Assembly (NCBI GenBank): GCA_905221605.1
Contig: CAJNDS010001990.1
Coordinates: forward strand, 252,001-316,000
Origin: Symbiodinium natans
Lineage: Eukaryota > Sar > Dinophyceae > Suessiales > Symbiodiniaceae
DNA length: 64,000 nt
Direction: 5' to 3'
The translations under genes and the position numbers were made by a program. The notes below the pieces were generated by a model. That model saw only the letters and a program-made list of their open reading frames with translations. It made no database searches and was not told the origin of the DNA. Shown here one piece after another: positions 19,001 to 29,203 of the stretch. Positions within the stretch are counted from its first letter, which is position 1. Each line of letters opens with the position of its first letter.

Positions 19001-22000
19001 AGAGAGGACAGGGAATGACTAGGTAAAGAGAGGAGCTCTTCAATTTTCCTCTCTATCTCTTATGTTACTTTTCCTCCTTGGGGGATGTCCTTTTTTCTCC
19101 CTTGAAGATGCAGAAAACTATCAAAAAGAACACCCGTTCCATCGCCCATATACTCTTCAATTCCCTTCCTTATCTCTTATGCTCTTTTCCTTATTCATTG
19201 CAAGAGGAGAAGACAGGAAAAGGGCCTCCATTCCCCTCTTGTTCTTCCTTTCTTGTGTTTTTGTCATATAAAGGGGAACAGGAGAAGAGAAGGGGAAGAG
19301 AAGGAGAGAGGAGCGATGAAAGGAAGACAATTTTAAGGGGAAGAGCCAAGAAAAGAATGGAAGAGAGATGAATAAAGGAGAGGGAGAGACAAAACAAGGC
19401 GCAAAGAAGATGGCACTCTTCTTTATCTATCCTCTCTCCCTTATCTCTGCAAGGAATAGAACAGACAGGAAGCAAGGAGACGGAGTGACAAAACTTGTCG
19501 CAAAGCTTTATATATCTCCCTTGTCTCTCCCTAATTAGAAAAAACCAATCTTGCTATTCACAGATAGATAGGTGCCCTTCTTCCTCTTCAGGAAATCGCC
19601 TTTCCCTTATTTGGCTTTTTGAAGCGAATAAGAAAAACAACAGATAAGAAGAGAGGACAGGGAATGACTAGGTAAAGAGAGTAGCTCTTCAATTTTCCTC
19701 CCTATCTCTTATGTTACTTTTCCTCCTTGGGGGATGTCCTTTTTTTCTCCCTTGAAGATGCAGAAAACTATCAAAAGGAACACCCGTTCCATCGCCCATT
19801 TACTCTTCAATTCCCTTCCTTATCTCCTATGCTTTTTTCTTTAGTCATTGCAACAGGAGAAGACAGGAAAAGGGCCTCCATTCCCCTCTTGTTCTTCCTT
19901 TCTTGTGTTTTTGTCATATAAAGGGGAACAGGAGAAAGAGAAGGAGAGAGGAGCGATGAAAGGAACACACTTTTAATGGGAAGAGCCAAGAAAAGAATGG
20001 AAGAGAGATGAATAAAGGAGAGGGAGAGACAAAACAAGTTGCAAAGAAGATGGCGCTCTTCTTAATCCATCCCCTCTCCCTTATCTCTCCCTTCCCTTTT
20101 TCTTTTCGAAATAAGAAAAACTAAGCAGGAAGAATTATGAAAAGGAGAAGGGTAAGGAAAAGAGCAGAAGAGATAGGCCGAAAAGAGTGATATGATGGAT
20201 TATGGCAAGGTCCACACGCAAGGAGTCACCCTCTGCTTACCCTCCCACTGCCCTTATCATACAAGTTCCTTTCTTGTGGTTTATCAGCTAAACGGAAACA
20301 GAAGGAGAGAAAGGAAAGAGAAGTGAGAGAGGAGAGACAACAAGGAGGTCATTTTAATTTTCTGGAAGGGTATTGAAAAGAAGAGAAAAGACAAGAAACA
20401 AGGAGACGGATGGCACTGATCTTTATCTATCATCTCTCCCTTGCTTGTCTTTCCCTTTTCCCTCTATAATGAAAAAAAAGGCGCCCTCTCTCGTCTTCAG
20501 GAACCCGTTCACTTTTTCCGTTTGGGAACAAGGAAAAGAACAGAGGCGATAGGGCGAGAGGAAGAATTTGCTGAAGCATGGGGAGGGTCTACGGGCAAGG
20601 AGCCAACCCCGCTCACTTGCCCCATCCATTGTGAAAAGAACAGGGCCTCCATTCCCCTCTTGTTCTTCCTTTCTTGCGTTTTTGTCATTTCAGGGGAACA
20701 GGAGAAGAGAAGGGAAAGAGAAGGAGCGAGGAGAGATAAAAAGAACACAATTTTAATGGGAAGAGCCAAGAAAAGAATAGAAGAGAGATGAATAAAGGAG
20801 AGAGAGAGAGAGAGAGAGACAAAACAAGGCGCAAAGAAGATGGCACTCTTCTTTATCTATCCTCTCTCCCTTATCTTTGCAAGGAATAGAACAGACAGGA
20901 AGCAAGGAGACGGAGTGACAAAACTTGTCGCAAAGCTTTATATATCTCCCTTGTCTCTCCCTAATTAGAAAAAACCAATCTTGCTATTCACAGATAGATA
21001 GGTGCCCTTCTTCCTCTTCAGGAAATCGCCTTTCCCTTATTTGGCTTTTTGAAGCGAATAAGAAAAACAACAGATAAGAAGAGAGGACAGGGAATGACTA
21101 GGTAAAGAGAGGAGCTCTTCAATTTTCCTCCCTATCTCTTATGTTACTTTTCCTCCTTGGGGGATGTCCTTTTTTCTCCCTTGAAGATGCAGAAAACTAT
21201 CAAAAAGAACACCCGTTCCATCGCCCATCTACTCTTCAATTCCCTTCCTTATCTCTTATGCTCTTTTCCTTATTCATTGCAAGAGGAGAAGACAGGAAAA
21301 GGGCTTCCATTCCCCTCTTGTTCTTCCTTTCTTGTGTTTTTGTCATATAAAGGGGAACAGGAGAAGAGAAGGGGAAGAGAAGGAGAGAGGAGCGATGAAA
21401 GGAAGACAATTTTAAGGGGAAGAGCCAAGAAAGGAATGGAAGAGAGATGAATAAAGGAGAGGGAGAGACAAAACAAGGCGCAAAGAAGATGGCACTCTTC
21501 TTTATCTATCCTCTCTCCCTTATCTCTGCAAGGAATAGAACAGACAGGAAGCAAGGAGACGGAGTGACAAAACTTGTCGCAAAGCTTTATATATCTCCCT
21601 TGTCTCTCCCTAATTAGAAAAAACCAATCTTGCTATTCACAGATAGATAGGTGCCCTTCTTCCTCTTCAGGGAATCGCCTTTCCCTTATTTGGCTTTTTG
21701 AAGCGAATAAGAAAAACAACAGATAAGAAGAGAGGACAGGGAATGACTAGGTAAAGAGAGTAGCTCTTCAATTTTCCTCCCTATCTCTTATGTTACTTTT
21801 CCTCCTTGGGGGATGTCCTTTTTTCTCCCTTGAAGATGCAGAAAACTATCAAAAAGAACACCCGTTCCATCGCCCATTTACTCTTCAATTCCCTTCCTTA
21901 TCTCCTATGCTCTTTTCCTTATTCATTGCAACAGGAGAAGACAGGAAAAGGGCCTCCATTCCCCTCTTGTTCTTCCTTTCTTGTGTTTTTGTCATATAAA

Positions 22001-23800
22001 GGGGAACAGGAGAAGAGAAGGGGAAGAGAAGGAGAGAGGAGCGATGAAAGGAACACAATTTTAAGGGGAAGAGCCAAGAAAAGAATGGAAGAGAGATGAA
22101 TAAAGGAGAGGGAGAGACAAAACAAGTTGCAAAGAAGATGGCGCTCTTCTTAATCCATCCCCTCTCCCTTATCTCTCCCTTCCCTTTTTCTTTTCGAAAT
22201 AAGAAAAACTATGCAGGAAGAATTATGAAAAGGAGAAGGCTTTCTTGTGGTTTACAGCTAAACGGAAGCAGAAGGAGAGAAGGGAAAGAGAAGTGAGAGA
22301 GGAGAGACAACAAGGAGGTCATTTTAATTTTCTGGAAGGGTATTGAAAAGAAGAGAAAAGACAAGAAACAAGGAGACGGATGGCACTCTTCTTTATCTAT
22401 CATCTCTCCCTTGCTTGTCTTGCCCTTTTGCCTCTATAATGAAAAAAAGGCGCCCTCTCTCGTCTTCAGGAACCCGTTCACTTTTTCCGTTTGGGAACAA
22501 GGAAAAGAACAGAGGCGATAGGGCGAGAGGAAGAATTTGCTGAAGCATGGGGAGGGTCTACGGGCAAGGAGCCAACCCCGCTCACTTGCCCCATCCATTG
22601 TGAAAAGAACAGGGCCTCCATTCCCCTCTTGTTCTTCCTTTCTTGCGTTTTTGTCATTTAAGGGGGAACAGGAGAAGAGAAGGGAAAGAGAAGGAGCGAG
22701 GAGAGATAAAAAGAACACAATTTTAATGGGAAGAGCCAAGAAAAGAATAGAAGAGAGATGAATAAAGGAGAGAGAGAGAGAGAGAGACAAAACAAGGCGC
22801 AAAGAAGATGGCACTCTTCTTTATCTATCCTCACTCCCTTATCTCTGCAAGGAATAGAACAGACAGGAAGCAAGGAGACGGAGTGACAAAACTTGTCGCA
22901 AAGCTTTATATATCTCCCTTGTCTCTCCCTAATTAGAAAAAACCAATCTTGCTATTCACAGATAGATAGGTGCCCTTCTTCCTCTTCAGGGAATCGCTTT
23001 CCCTTATTTTGCTTTTTGAAGCGAATAAGAAAAACAACAGATAAGAAGAGAGGACAGGGAATGACTAGGTAAAGAGAGGAGCTCTTCAATTTTCCTCCCT
23101 ATCTCTTATGTTACTTTTCCTTCTGGGGGGATGTCCTTTTTTCTCCCTTGAAGATGCAGAAAACTATCAAAAAGAACACCCGTTCCATCGCCCATTTACT
23201 CTTCAATTCCCTTCCTTATCTCCTATGCTCTTTTCCTTATTCATTGCAACAGGAGAAGACAGGAAAAAGGCTTCCATTCCCCTCCTGTTCTTCCTTTCTT
23301 GTGTTTTTTGTCATATAAAGGGGAACAGGAGAAGAGAAGGGAAAGAGAAGGAGAGATGAGCGATAAAAAGAACACAATTTTAATGGGAAGAGCCAAGAAA
23401 AGAATGGAAGAGAGATGAATAAAGGAGAGGGAGAGACAAAACAAGGAGCAAAGAAGATGGCGCTCTTCTTTATCTATCCTCTTTCCCTTATCTCTGCAAG
23501 GAATAGAACAGACAGGAAGCAAGGAGACGGAGTGACAAAACTTGTCGCAAAGCTTTATATATCTCCCTTGTCTCTCCCTAATTTTAAAAAGCCAATCTTG
23601 CTATTCACAGATAGGTGCCCTTCTTCCTCTTCAGGAAATCGCCTTTCCCTTACTTTGCGTTTTGAAGCGACTAAGAAAAACAACAGATAAGAAGAGAGGA
23701 CAGGGAATGACTAAATAAAGAGAGGAGCTCTTCAATGTCCCTCCCTTTTTCTTATGTTACTTTTCCTTCTTGGGGGGTCCTTTTTCCTCCCTTGAAGATG
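16080..23800. repeat. Strand-asymmetric higher-order satellite (about 2.07 kb period)
   Basis: Blocks rich in GA/AAGAG alternate with TTC/CTC-rich blocks. Landmarks recur: TCTCCCTTGAAGATGCAGAA near 17680, 19100, 19750, 21180, 21830 and 23145; GAAGCATGGGGAGGGTCTAC near 16795, 18500, 20570 and 22540. Landmark spacing alternates between about 649 and about 1,420 bp, summing to about 2,070 bp. Later units are nearly identical; the first (16.1-17.6 kb) is diverged. Shared subunits (CATTCCCCTCTTGTTCTTCC ... AGGGGAACAGGAGAAGAGAA) suggest origin from a shorter unit. Translations of 60-100 residues repeat with the unit and show no coding constraint. No telomere heptamers occur inside. Confidence 0.85.
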
Positions 23801-24050
23801 CAGAAAACGATCAAAAAGGACACCCGTTCCATCGCCCATATATAGGGAGACAGAGAAATCATGAGCATCAGCTGGGTTTGCTGCACCACTCAAAACTTCT
23901 CAAGTGACCTAGGCGCACTCTGCGCCTATCAGAGTACATTACAAGTACATAGGCGCACTCTGCGCCTATCAGAGTACATTACAAGTACAAGTGCAAGTAC
24001 AAGCCTTCGTTTTTGATGTAGAGGGCACGAAAGGTGGAGGAGGGCTGGGG
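23560..24050. repeat. Single-copy-like module reused at 25060-25530, with 40-bp tandem
   Basis: A module from CTTTATATATCTCCCTTGTC to GGGTGGGGTAAAAGAATTA. It contains a 40-bp tandem duplication (23910-23989, AGGCGCACTCTGCGCCTATC..., itself palindromic). The module recurs with one tandem copy at 25060-25530, and both appear again at about 32020-32510 and 33500-33970. Confidence 0.8.
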
Positions 24051-24212
24051 GGGGTGGGGTAAAAGAATTATATAAAACCACTTATAAGGTTTATACAGTT
24101 TATGAAGTGGGCTCTTTTTTTCTCCTTTGGCTAATTTTGGGCAACATTTGCCCTTTGGGCCCAATTCGGCCTCAAAAAAACGGCCCCAAAGGGCCCAACA
24201 ATGGGAAACGTG

Positions 24213-24845
24213 CGGCTGGATTTGGCCAAATTTTGCCGGACAGTCTGCGGGCAAAATTTGGCCAAATCGAGCTGCTCGTCGTACGCGATGAGAAATGCGC
24301 GGCTCGATTTGGCCAAATTTTGCCGGGCAGCCTCCGGGCAAAATTTGGCCAAATCGGGCTGCTCTTCGTAGGCGATGAGAAAGGTGCGGCTCGATTTGGC
24401 CAAATTTTGCCGGGCAACTTTCGGGCAAAATTTGGCCAAATCAGGCTCTTCGTACGCGATGAGAAAGGCGCGGCTCGATTTGGCCAAATTTTGCCGGGCA
24501 GCTTTCGGGCAAAATTTGGCCAAATCGGGCTGCGCTTCGTAGGCGATGAGAAATGCGCGGCTCGATTTGGCCAAATTTTGCCGAGCAGCTTTCGGGCAAA
24601 ATTTGGCCAAATCGGGCTGCTCTTCGTAGGCGATGAGAAAGGCGCGGCTCGATTTGGCCAAATTTTGCCGGGCAGTTTTCGGGCAAAATTTGGCCAAATC
24701 GGGCTGCTCTTCGTAGGCGATGAGAAAGGCGCGGCTCGATTTGGCCAAATTTTGCCGGGCAGCCTTCGGGCAAAATTTGGCCAAATCGGGCAGCTCTTCG
24801 TATGCGATGAGAAATGCGCGGCTCGATTTGGCCAAGTTTTGCCCG
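24213..24845. repeat. 87-bp palindromic satellite, open in several frames
   Basis: About 7-8 units of 87 bp (29 codons). Each contains a perfect inverted repeat: GATTTGGCCAAATTTTGCC, a loop of about 15 bases, then the complement. Arms are themselves built on TTTGGCCAAA. Because the unit is a multiple of three without stops, 200-270-codon frames stay open on both strands (plus: AARFGQILPGSFRAKFGQIG; minus: DLAKFCPKAARQNLAKSS). I treat it as satellite rather than gene because all readings repeat identically and none has a start or end context. Confidence 0.8.
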
Positions 24846-24899
24846 GAGCTTCCCCCCCTTCCAAGAATTTAATAATGATTAATTTAAGTACGACGGGGA

Positions 24900-25060
24900 G
24901 GTTTCGGATTGAAATTATTTAAATTATTTAATTCTTAGGGGGCGGGGAGGGTGGTTCCCCCCTCTTTTCGGATTTAAACTATTTAAACTATATAAGTTAT
25001 TTACATTATTTGAACTATTTAAATTGTTTAAATTATGTAATTTTTTTAATCAAAGCTTTT
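24900..25060. other. A+T-rich spacer
   Basis: TTATTTAAATTATTTAATTC and related A+T-rich sequence with a G-rich patch (GGGGGCGGGGAGGGTGG). No gene. Confidence 0.5.
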
Positions 25061-25539
25061 TATAACTCCCTTGTCTCTCCCTAATTAGAAAAAGCCAATC
25101 TTGCTATTCACAGATAGGTGCCCTTCTTCCTCTTCAGGAAATCGCCTTTCCCTTATTTTGCGTTTTGAAGCGACTAAGAAAAACAACAGATACGAAGAGA
25201 GGACAGGGAATGACTAAGTAAAGAGAGGAGCTCTTCAATGTCCCTCCCTTTTTCTTATGTTACTTGTCCTTCTTGGGGGGTCCTTTTTCTGCATTCAAGT
25301 CCTTTTTCTCCATTCAAGATGCAGAAAACGATCAAAAAGGACACCCGTTCCATCGCCCATATATAGGGAGACAGAGAAATCATGAGCATCAGCTGGGTTT
25401 GCTGCACCACTCAAAACTTCTCAAGTGACCTAGGCACACTCTGCGCCTATCAGAGTACATTACAAGTACAAGTGCAAGTACAAGCCTTCGTTTTTGAGGT
25501 AGAGGGCACGAAAGGTGGAGGAGGGCTGGGGGGGTGGGG

Positions 25540-27110
25540 TAAAAGAATTAATCGTTTAAATTAATTTAATTGTGGTGGGAGGTGAGTACAGACAGGCACA
25601 ATTTAATTGTGGGGGGACTCAGCCAAGCCATAAACCAATTAAATCATTTAAATCCTACGGTCTAATTAAATTATTTAATTGAGGCGTCGGATTTAAATAA
25701 TTTAATTGTCTCTGTGCCTGTCTGTACTCACCTCCCACCACAATTAAATTAATTTAAACGATTTAAACGATTTAAACGATTTAAACGATTTAAACGATTT
25801 AAACGATTTAAACGATTTAATTGGGTCCAATTAAATCGTTTAAATCCGACGCCTCAATTAAATAATTTAATTCGACCGTAGGATTTAAACGATTTAATTG
25901 GGTCCAATTAAATCGTTTAAATCCGACGCCTCAATTAAATAATTTAATTCGACCGTAGGACTTAAACGATTTAATTGGGCCCAATTAAATCGTTTAAATC
26001 GTTTAAATCGTTTAAATCGTTTAAATTAATTTAATTGTGGTGGGAGGTGAGTACAGACAGGCACAGAGCCAATTAAATTATTTAAATCCGACGCCTCAAT
26101 TAAATAATTTAATTAGACCGTAGGATTTAAATGATTTAATTGGTTTATGGCTTGGCTGAGTCCCCCCACAATTAAATTAATTTAAACGATTTAAACGATT
26201 TAAACGATTTAAACGATTTAATTGGGTCCAATTAAATCGTTTAAATCCGACGCCTCAATTAAATAATTTAATTCGACCGTAGGATTTAAACGGTTTAATT
26301 GGGTCCAAATCGTTTAAATCCGACGCCTCAATTAAATAATTCCTCAATTAAATAATTTAATTCGACCGTAGGATTTAAACGATTTAATTGGGTCCAATTA
26401 AATCGTTTAAATCCGACGCCTCAATTAAATAATTTAATTGGACCGTAGGATTTAAACGATTTAATTGGGCCCAAGTAAATCGTTTAAATCGTTTAAATCG
26501 TTTAAATCGTTTAAATTAATTTAATTGTGGTGGGAGGTGAGTACAGACAGGCACAGAGCCAATTAAATTATTTAAATCCGACGCCTCAATTAAATAATTT
26601 CATTAGACCGTAGGATTTAAACGATTTAATTGGTTTATGGCTTGGCTGAGTCCCCCCACAATTAAATTAATTTAAACGATTTAAACGATTTAAACGATTT
26701 AAACGATTTAATTGGGTCCAATTAAATCGTGAAAATCCGACGCCTCAATTAAATAATTTAAATAGACCGTAGGATTTAAACGATTTAATTGGGTCCAATT
26801 AAATCGTTTAAATCCGACGCCTCAAATAAATAATTTAATTCGACCGTAGGATTTAAACAATTTAATTGGGCCCAATTAAATCGTTTAAATCCGACGCCTC
26901 AATTAAATAATTTAATTGGACCGTAGGATTTAAACGATTTAATTGGACCCAATTAAATCGTTTAAATCGTTTAAATCGTTTAAATCGTTTAAATCGTTTA
27001 AATTAATTTAATTGTGGTGGGAGGTGAGTATAGACAAGCACAGAGCCAATTAAATTATTTAAATCCGACGCCTTACTTATTCAAAAAAATAGGGCGTAGG
27101 ATTTAAATAA
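25540..27110. repeat. A+T-rich nested-palindrome satellite (TTTAAACGA / ATTTAATTG)
   Basis: Runs of TTTAAACGA on one side and TCGTTTAAA on the other flank palindromic cores such as ATTTAATTGGGTCCAATTAA and the conserved spacers CCGACGCCTCAATTAAATAA and CGACCGTAGGATTTAAACG. A longer spacer GTGGTGGGAGGTGAGTACAG occurs in both orientations (about 25572 and the complement at about 25712), so tracts can fold back on themselves. Probably non-coding structural DNA. Confidence 0.85.
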
Positions 27111-27480
27111 TTTAATTAAGCTCTCTCTATTTAAATAGTTTAATTTATTTAAATAAATTAAATTATTAAAAAAAGGAATGAGCTAAATAGACCCTAAAGG
27201 CTGCTCTTTCATATATATATATATTATAGATACTAAAGACTGCTATATATCTGTATCAGCACACCCCCTTTTTTAACACCCCTAGCTATCTTATGTATTA
27301 CACACATAGAATAGATAGTACTAGACGTTTGGAGCCTGTTTGTATTAGGGTTTACGGGATTTCACTTGAAATAATATATAAATTCCGGGTATGTGCATGT
27401 AGATACTGAACCCCCTAAAAAAAACAGTTAAGAGCTTTCGAAAGAAGGCATGTTAGCTTAGCATCCCGAAGAAACACAAG
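27110..27480. other. A+T-rich border with TA microsatellite
   Basis: TTTAAATAGTTTAATTTATT and (AT)n at about 27212-27228. No gene seen. This junction recurs at about 35960-36090, where the TA tract is longer. Confidence 0.6.
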
Positions 27481-27690
27481 GCCTTGCGCACATGAGGTTC
27501 GGCTGCGCAACCGAAGGAATATTCTGGTCACCTTGAGGGTTGGCTGGGCTACGGCCAGTGGAGCCATTGGAAAACCCTGACTCCCCGACGAGAAAGCCTG
27601 CTTCAAAGCTTCTCCAAGGCCCTTCACGCAGAGCGGGCCTCGGTGGCCCGAAGGGCGGATGGTCTCCGCATGCGACGCGAGGACTGCTTG
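27480..27690 (-). CDS. Exon-like island on the minus strand
   Basis: Minus reading GLGEALKQAFSSGSQGFPMA then PLAVAQPTLKVTRIFLRLRS is open for about 70 codons with protein-like composition. No splice context was verified and no family recognised. Confidence 0.3.
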
Positions 27691-27697
27691 GCCTGGG

Positions 27698-27750
27698 TTT
27701 AGGGTTTAGGGTTTAGGGTGTAGGGTGTAGGGTTTAGGGTTTAGGGTTAT
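27698..27750. repeat. Short TTTAGGG array
   Basis: Seven heptamers, two of them GTGTAGG variants. First heptamer array to the right of the satellite region. Confidence 0.9.
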
Positions 27751-27807
27751 GATTTTGAAAGTGTGCAGCTTTGTTTGCTTCAGGCCTTCAAGAGTCCCGA
27801 GAAGCAT

Positions 27808-27900
27808 CCACCTTATACTAGCAGTCCTTAATAGGGATTACAAGAGGGGGTTACTATAATGCTAATACTATAATCCCTATTAAGGAGTGTTAGTGGAAGG
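27808..27900. mobile_element. TIR element, family D
   Basis: Left CACCTTATACTAGCAGTCCT then TAATAGGGATTA; right TAATCCCTATTAAGGAGTG then TTAGTGG. The centre duplicates TACTATAAT. It abuts the exon-like reading at 27908. Confidence 0.75.
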
Positions 27901-27907
27901 GGCTAGA

Positions 27908-27976
27908 AGCATCCGCAGACTGGGCCAGGAGCTGCTTGCACAGCTGCTGGCCGTCGAGGCGCTCGTACAGCGTTGA
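27908..27976 (+). CDS. Exon-like island ending in a stop
   Basis: Reads SIRRLGQELLAQLLAVEALV QR and stops at TGA 27974-27976. Highly helical and G+C-rich at third positions. Possibly a terminal exon. Starts just after a D element ending GGGGCTAGAAG. Confidence 0.35.
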   Translation, partial: SIRRLGQELLAQLLAVEALVQR

Positions 27977-28009
27977 GTGAGGGTGATGACACTGTGACAT
28001 ACGCTGAGC

Positions 28010-28105
28010 CTAAACCCTAAACCCTGAACCCTGAACCCTAAACCCTAAACCCTAAACGCTAAACCCTAAACCCGAGACCCTAGACCCTAGACCCTAAACC
28101 CTGAT
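28010..28105. repeat. CCCTAAA array with variants
   Basis: CCCTAAA with CCCTGAA, CGCTAAA and CCCTAGA variants. Confidence 0.9.
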
Positions 28106-28178
28106 CTTCCACCAGACCTACCAATCAACCCCGCCGTGCCGAGGCTACTTGGGTGCCAAAAAAACCCCTTAAACCGTC

Positions 28179-28507
28179 CAGGAGGAGTTGAAGGGGGTCG
28201 AGTCCGCCGATGCGGAGCTGGACTACCGAATCACGGCAGGGACTTAAGGGCGCGCCCACACCCGGCAGGTAGTTGCTGAGTTGTGTACGGTTATGTTGGT
28301 GATGTTTGCTTCAAGCGGTATGCATCTGCAATGCAAGGAGAGTCGCAGCTGCAAAGCAGCATGGTCCGGGTGTCCAAAGCCTTGTCAACGCAGCGGGAGG
28401 CCTCGCAGGTGCGCGCAGTTGCGTGGGGGTTTCGAGGTTTCGAGGCAAGGCAGAGGATTGGTCAGGAACGAACCTGCACGAAAAGGTTAGGGGTTCTGAA
28501 GGCTTAG
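28179..28507 (+). CDS. Exon-like islands, unknown
   Basis: 28179-28247 reads QEELKGVESADAELDYRITA GT and stops. 28283-28507, in another frame, reads GYVGDVCFKRYASAMQGESQ then SSMVRVSKALSTQREASQV. Both are protein-like and may be exons separated by a short intron, but no frame-consistent join was found. 28508-28764 holds no clear feature. Confidence 0.3.
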
Positions 28508-28839
28508 GCCTTGCCAAGGACCAGGGAAGTTTTTAGCCTTGAGGAGTGGACCTAAGTGAGATTGAAACGCCAGGAGAACGGCCTTGTAGCAGCTTGTCGA
28601 CACCGAGTTCTTCTTGGAACGGTGTCGGCTTCACGGCAAGTAGAGGACGCGTCTTCGCACTCCTGCATGAAGGTTATTGAAAGTTCATGGCTCCTATAAG
28701 CTGGCTCACCTACCTGTAGTCACAACCTCCATTGAACTTTCCGATGTAGGTGGGGCCGGCACAGCCCTAAACCCTAAAGCCTAAACCCTCCCTAAACCCT
28801 AAAACCCTAAAACTACCCTAAACCCTACTCACTAGGCGA

Positions 28840-28983
28840 CTAGAAGCCGCTGTCCTCGAAGGAGCTCGTTTCAAAGCGAGCAGCGGCGGCCGCAGACAGC
28901 CCACGCCATGGCAAGAAGCGACTTTGCTTGAGATGTATACACCCTCGTCATCTCCCGTGAAGTCACGGGAGCCAGGAGCCTGA
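28840..28983 (+). CDS. Exon-like island before the gap
   Basis: Reads LEAAVLEGARFKASSGGRRQ then ATLLEMYTPSSSPVKSREPG and stops at 28981-28983. A minus-strand frame is also open up to the gap, so strand is uncertain. A short CCCTAAA array (about 28765-28830) precedes it. Confidence 0.3.
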   Translation, partial: LEAAVLEGARFKASSGGRRQPTPWQEATLLEMYTPSSSPVKSREPGA

Positions 28984-29103
28984 AATTGAGTCTGTCTGTG
29001 ATCCCACTTTGAGCTCGTTGGCCCTTCTTTGGGGTTGTTGCGTGATCGGCGTGTTGCCGCAGACGAGCCTTGAGCAACTATCGCCTGTCTGAGACTGGTT
29101 GTC

Positions 29104-29203
29104 NNNNNNNNNNNNNNNNNNNNNNNNNNNNNNNNNNNNNNNNNNNNNNNNNNNNNNNNNNNNNNNNNNNNNNNNNNNNNNNNNNNNNNNNNNNNNNNNN
29201 NNN
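29104..29203. other. Assembly gap (100 N)
   Basis: Exactly 100 N, the usual placeholder length. Unique sequence lies to the left and satellite sequence to the right, so adjacency across it is a scaffolding inference. Confidence 0.99.

Noticed and set aside
17639-23360. Recurring 60-100-residue frames (for example LFLLGGCPFFSLEDAENYQ) as a gene family
   Set aside because: They follow the satellite period exactly, are broken at unit edges, and occur on both strands in A/G-rich or T/C-rich simple sequence.
24107-24922. 271-codon open frame and its minus-strand counterparts as a repeat protein
   Set aside because: The frame is the 87-bp satellite read through. Four frames are equally open, units are near-identical at all codon positions, and there is no start or splice context.
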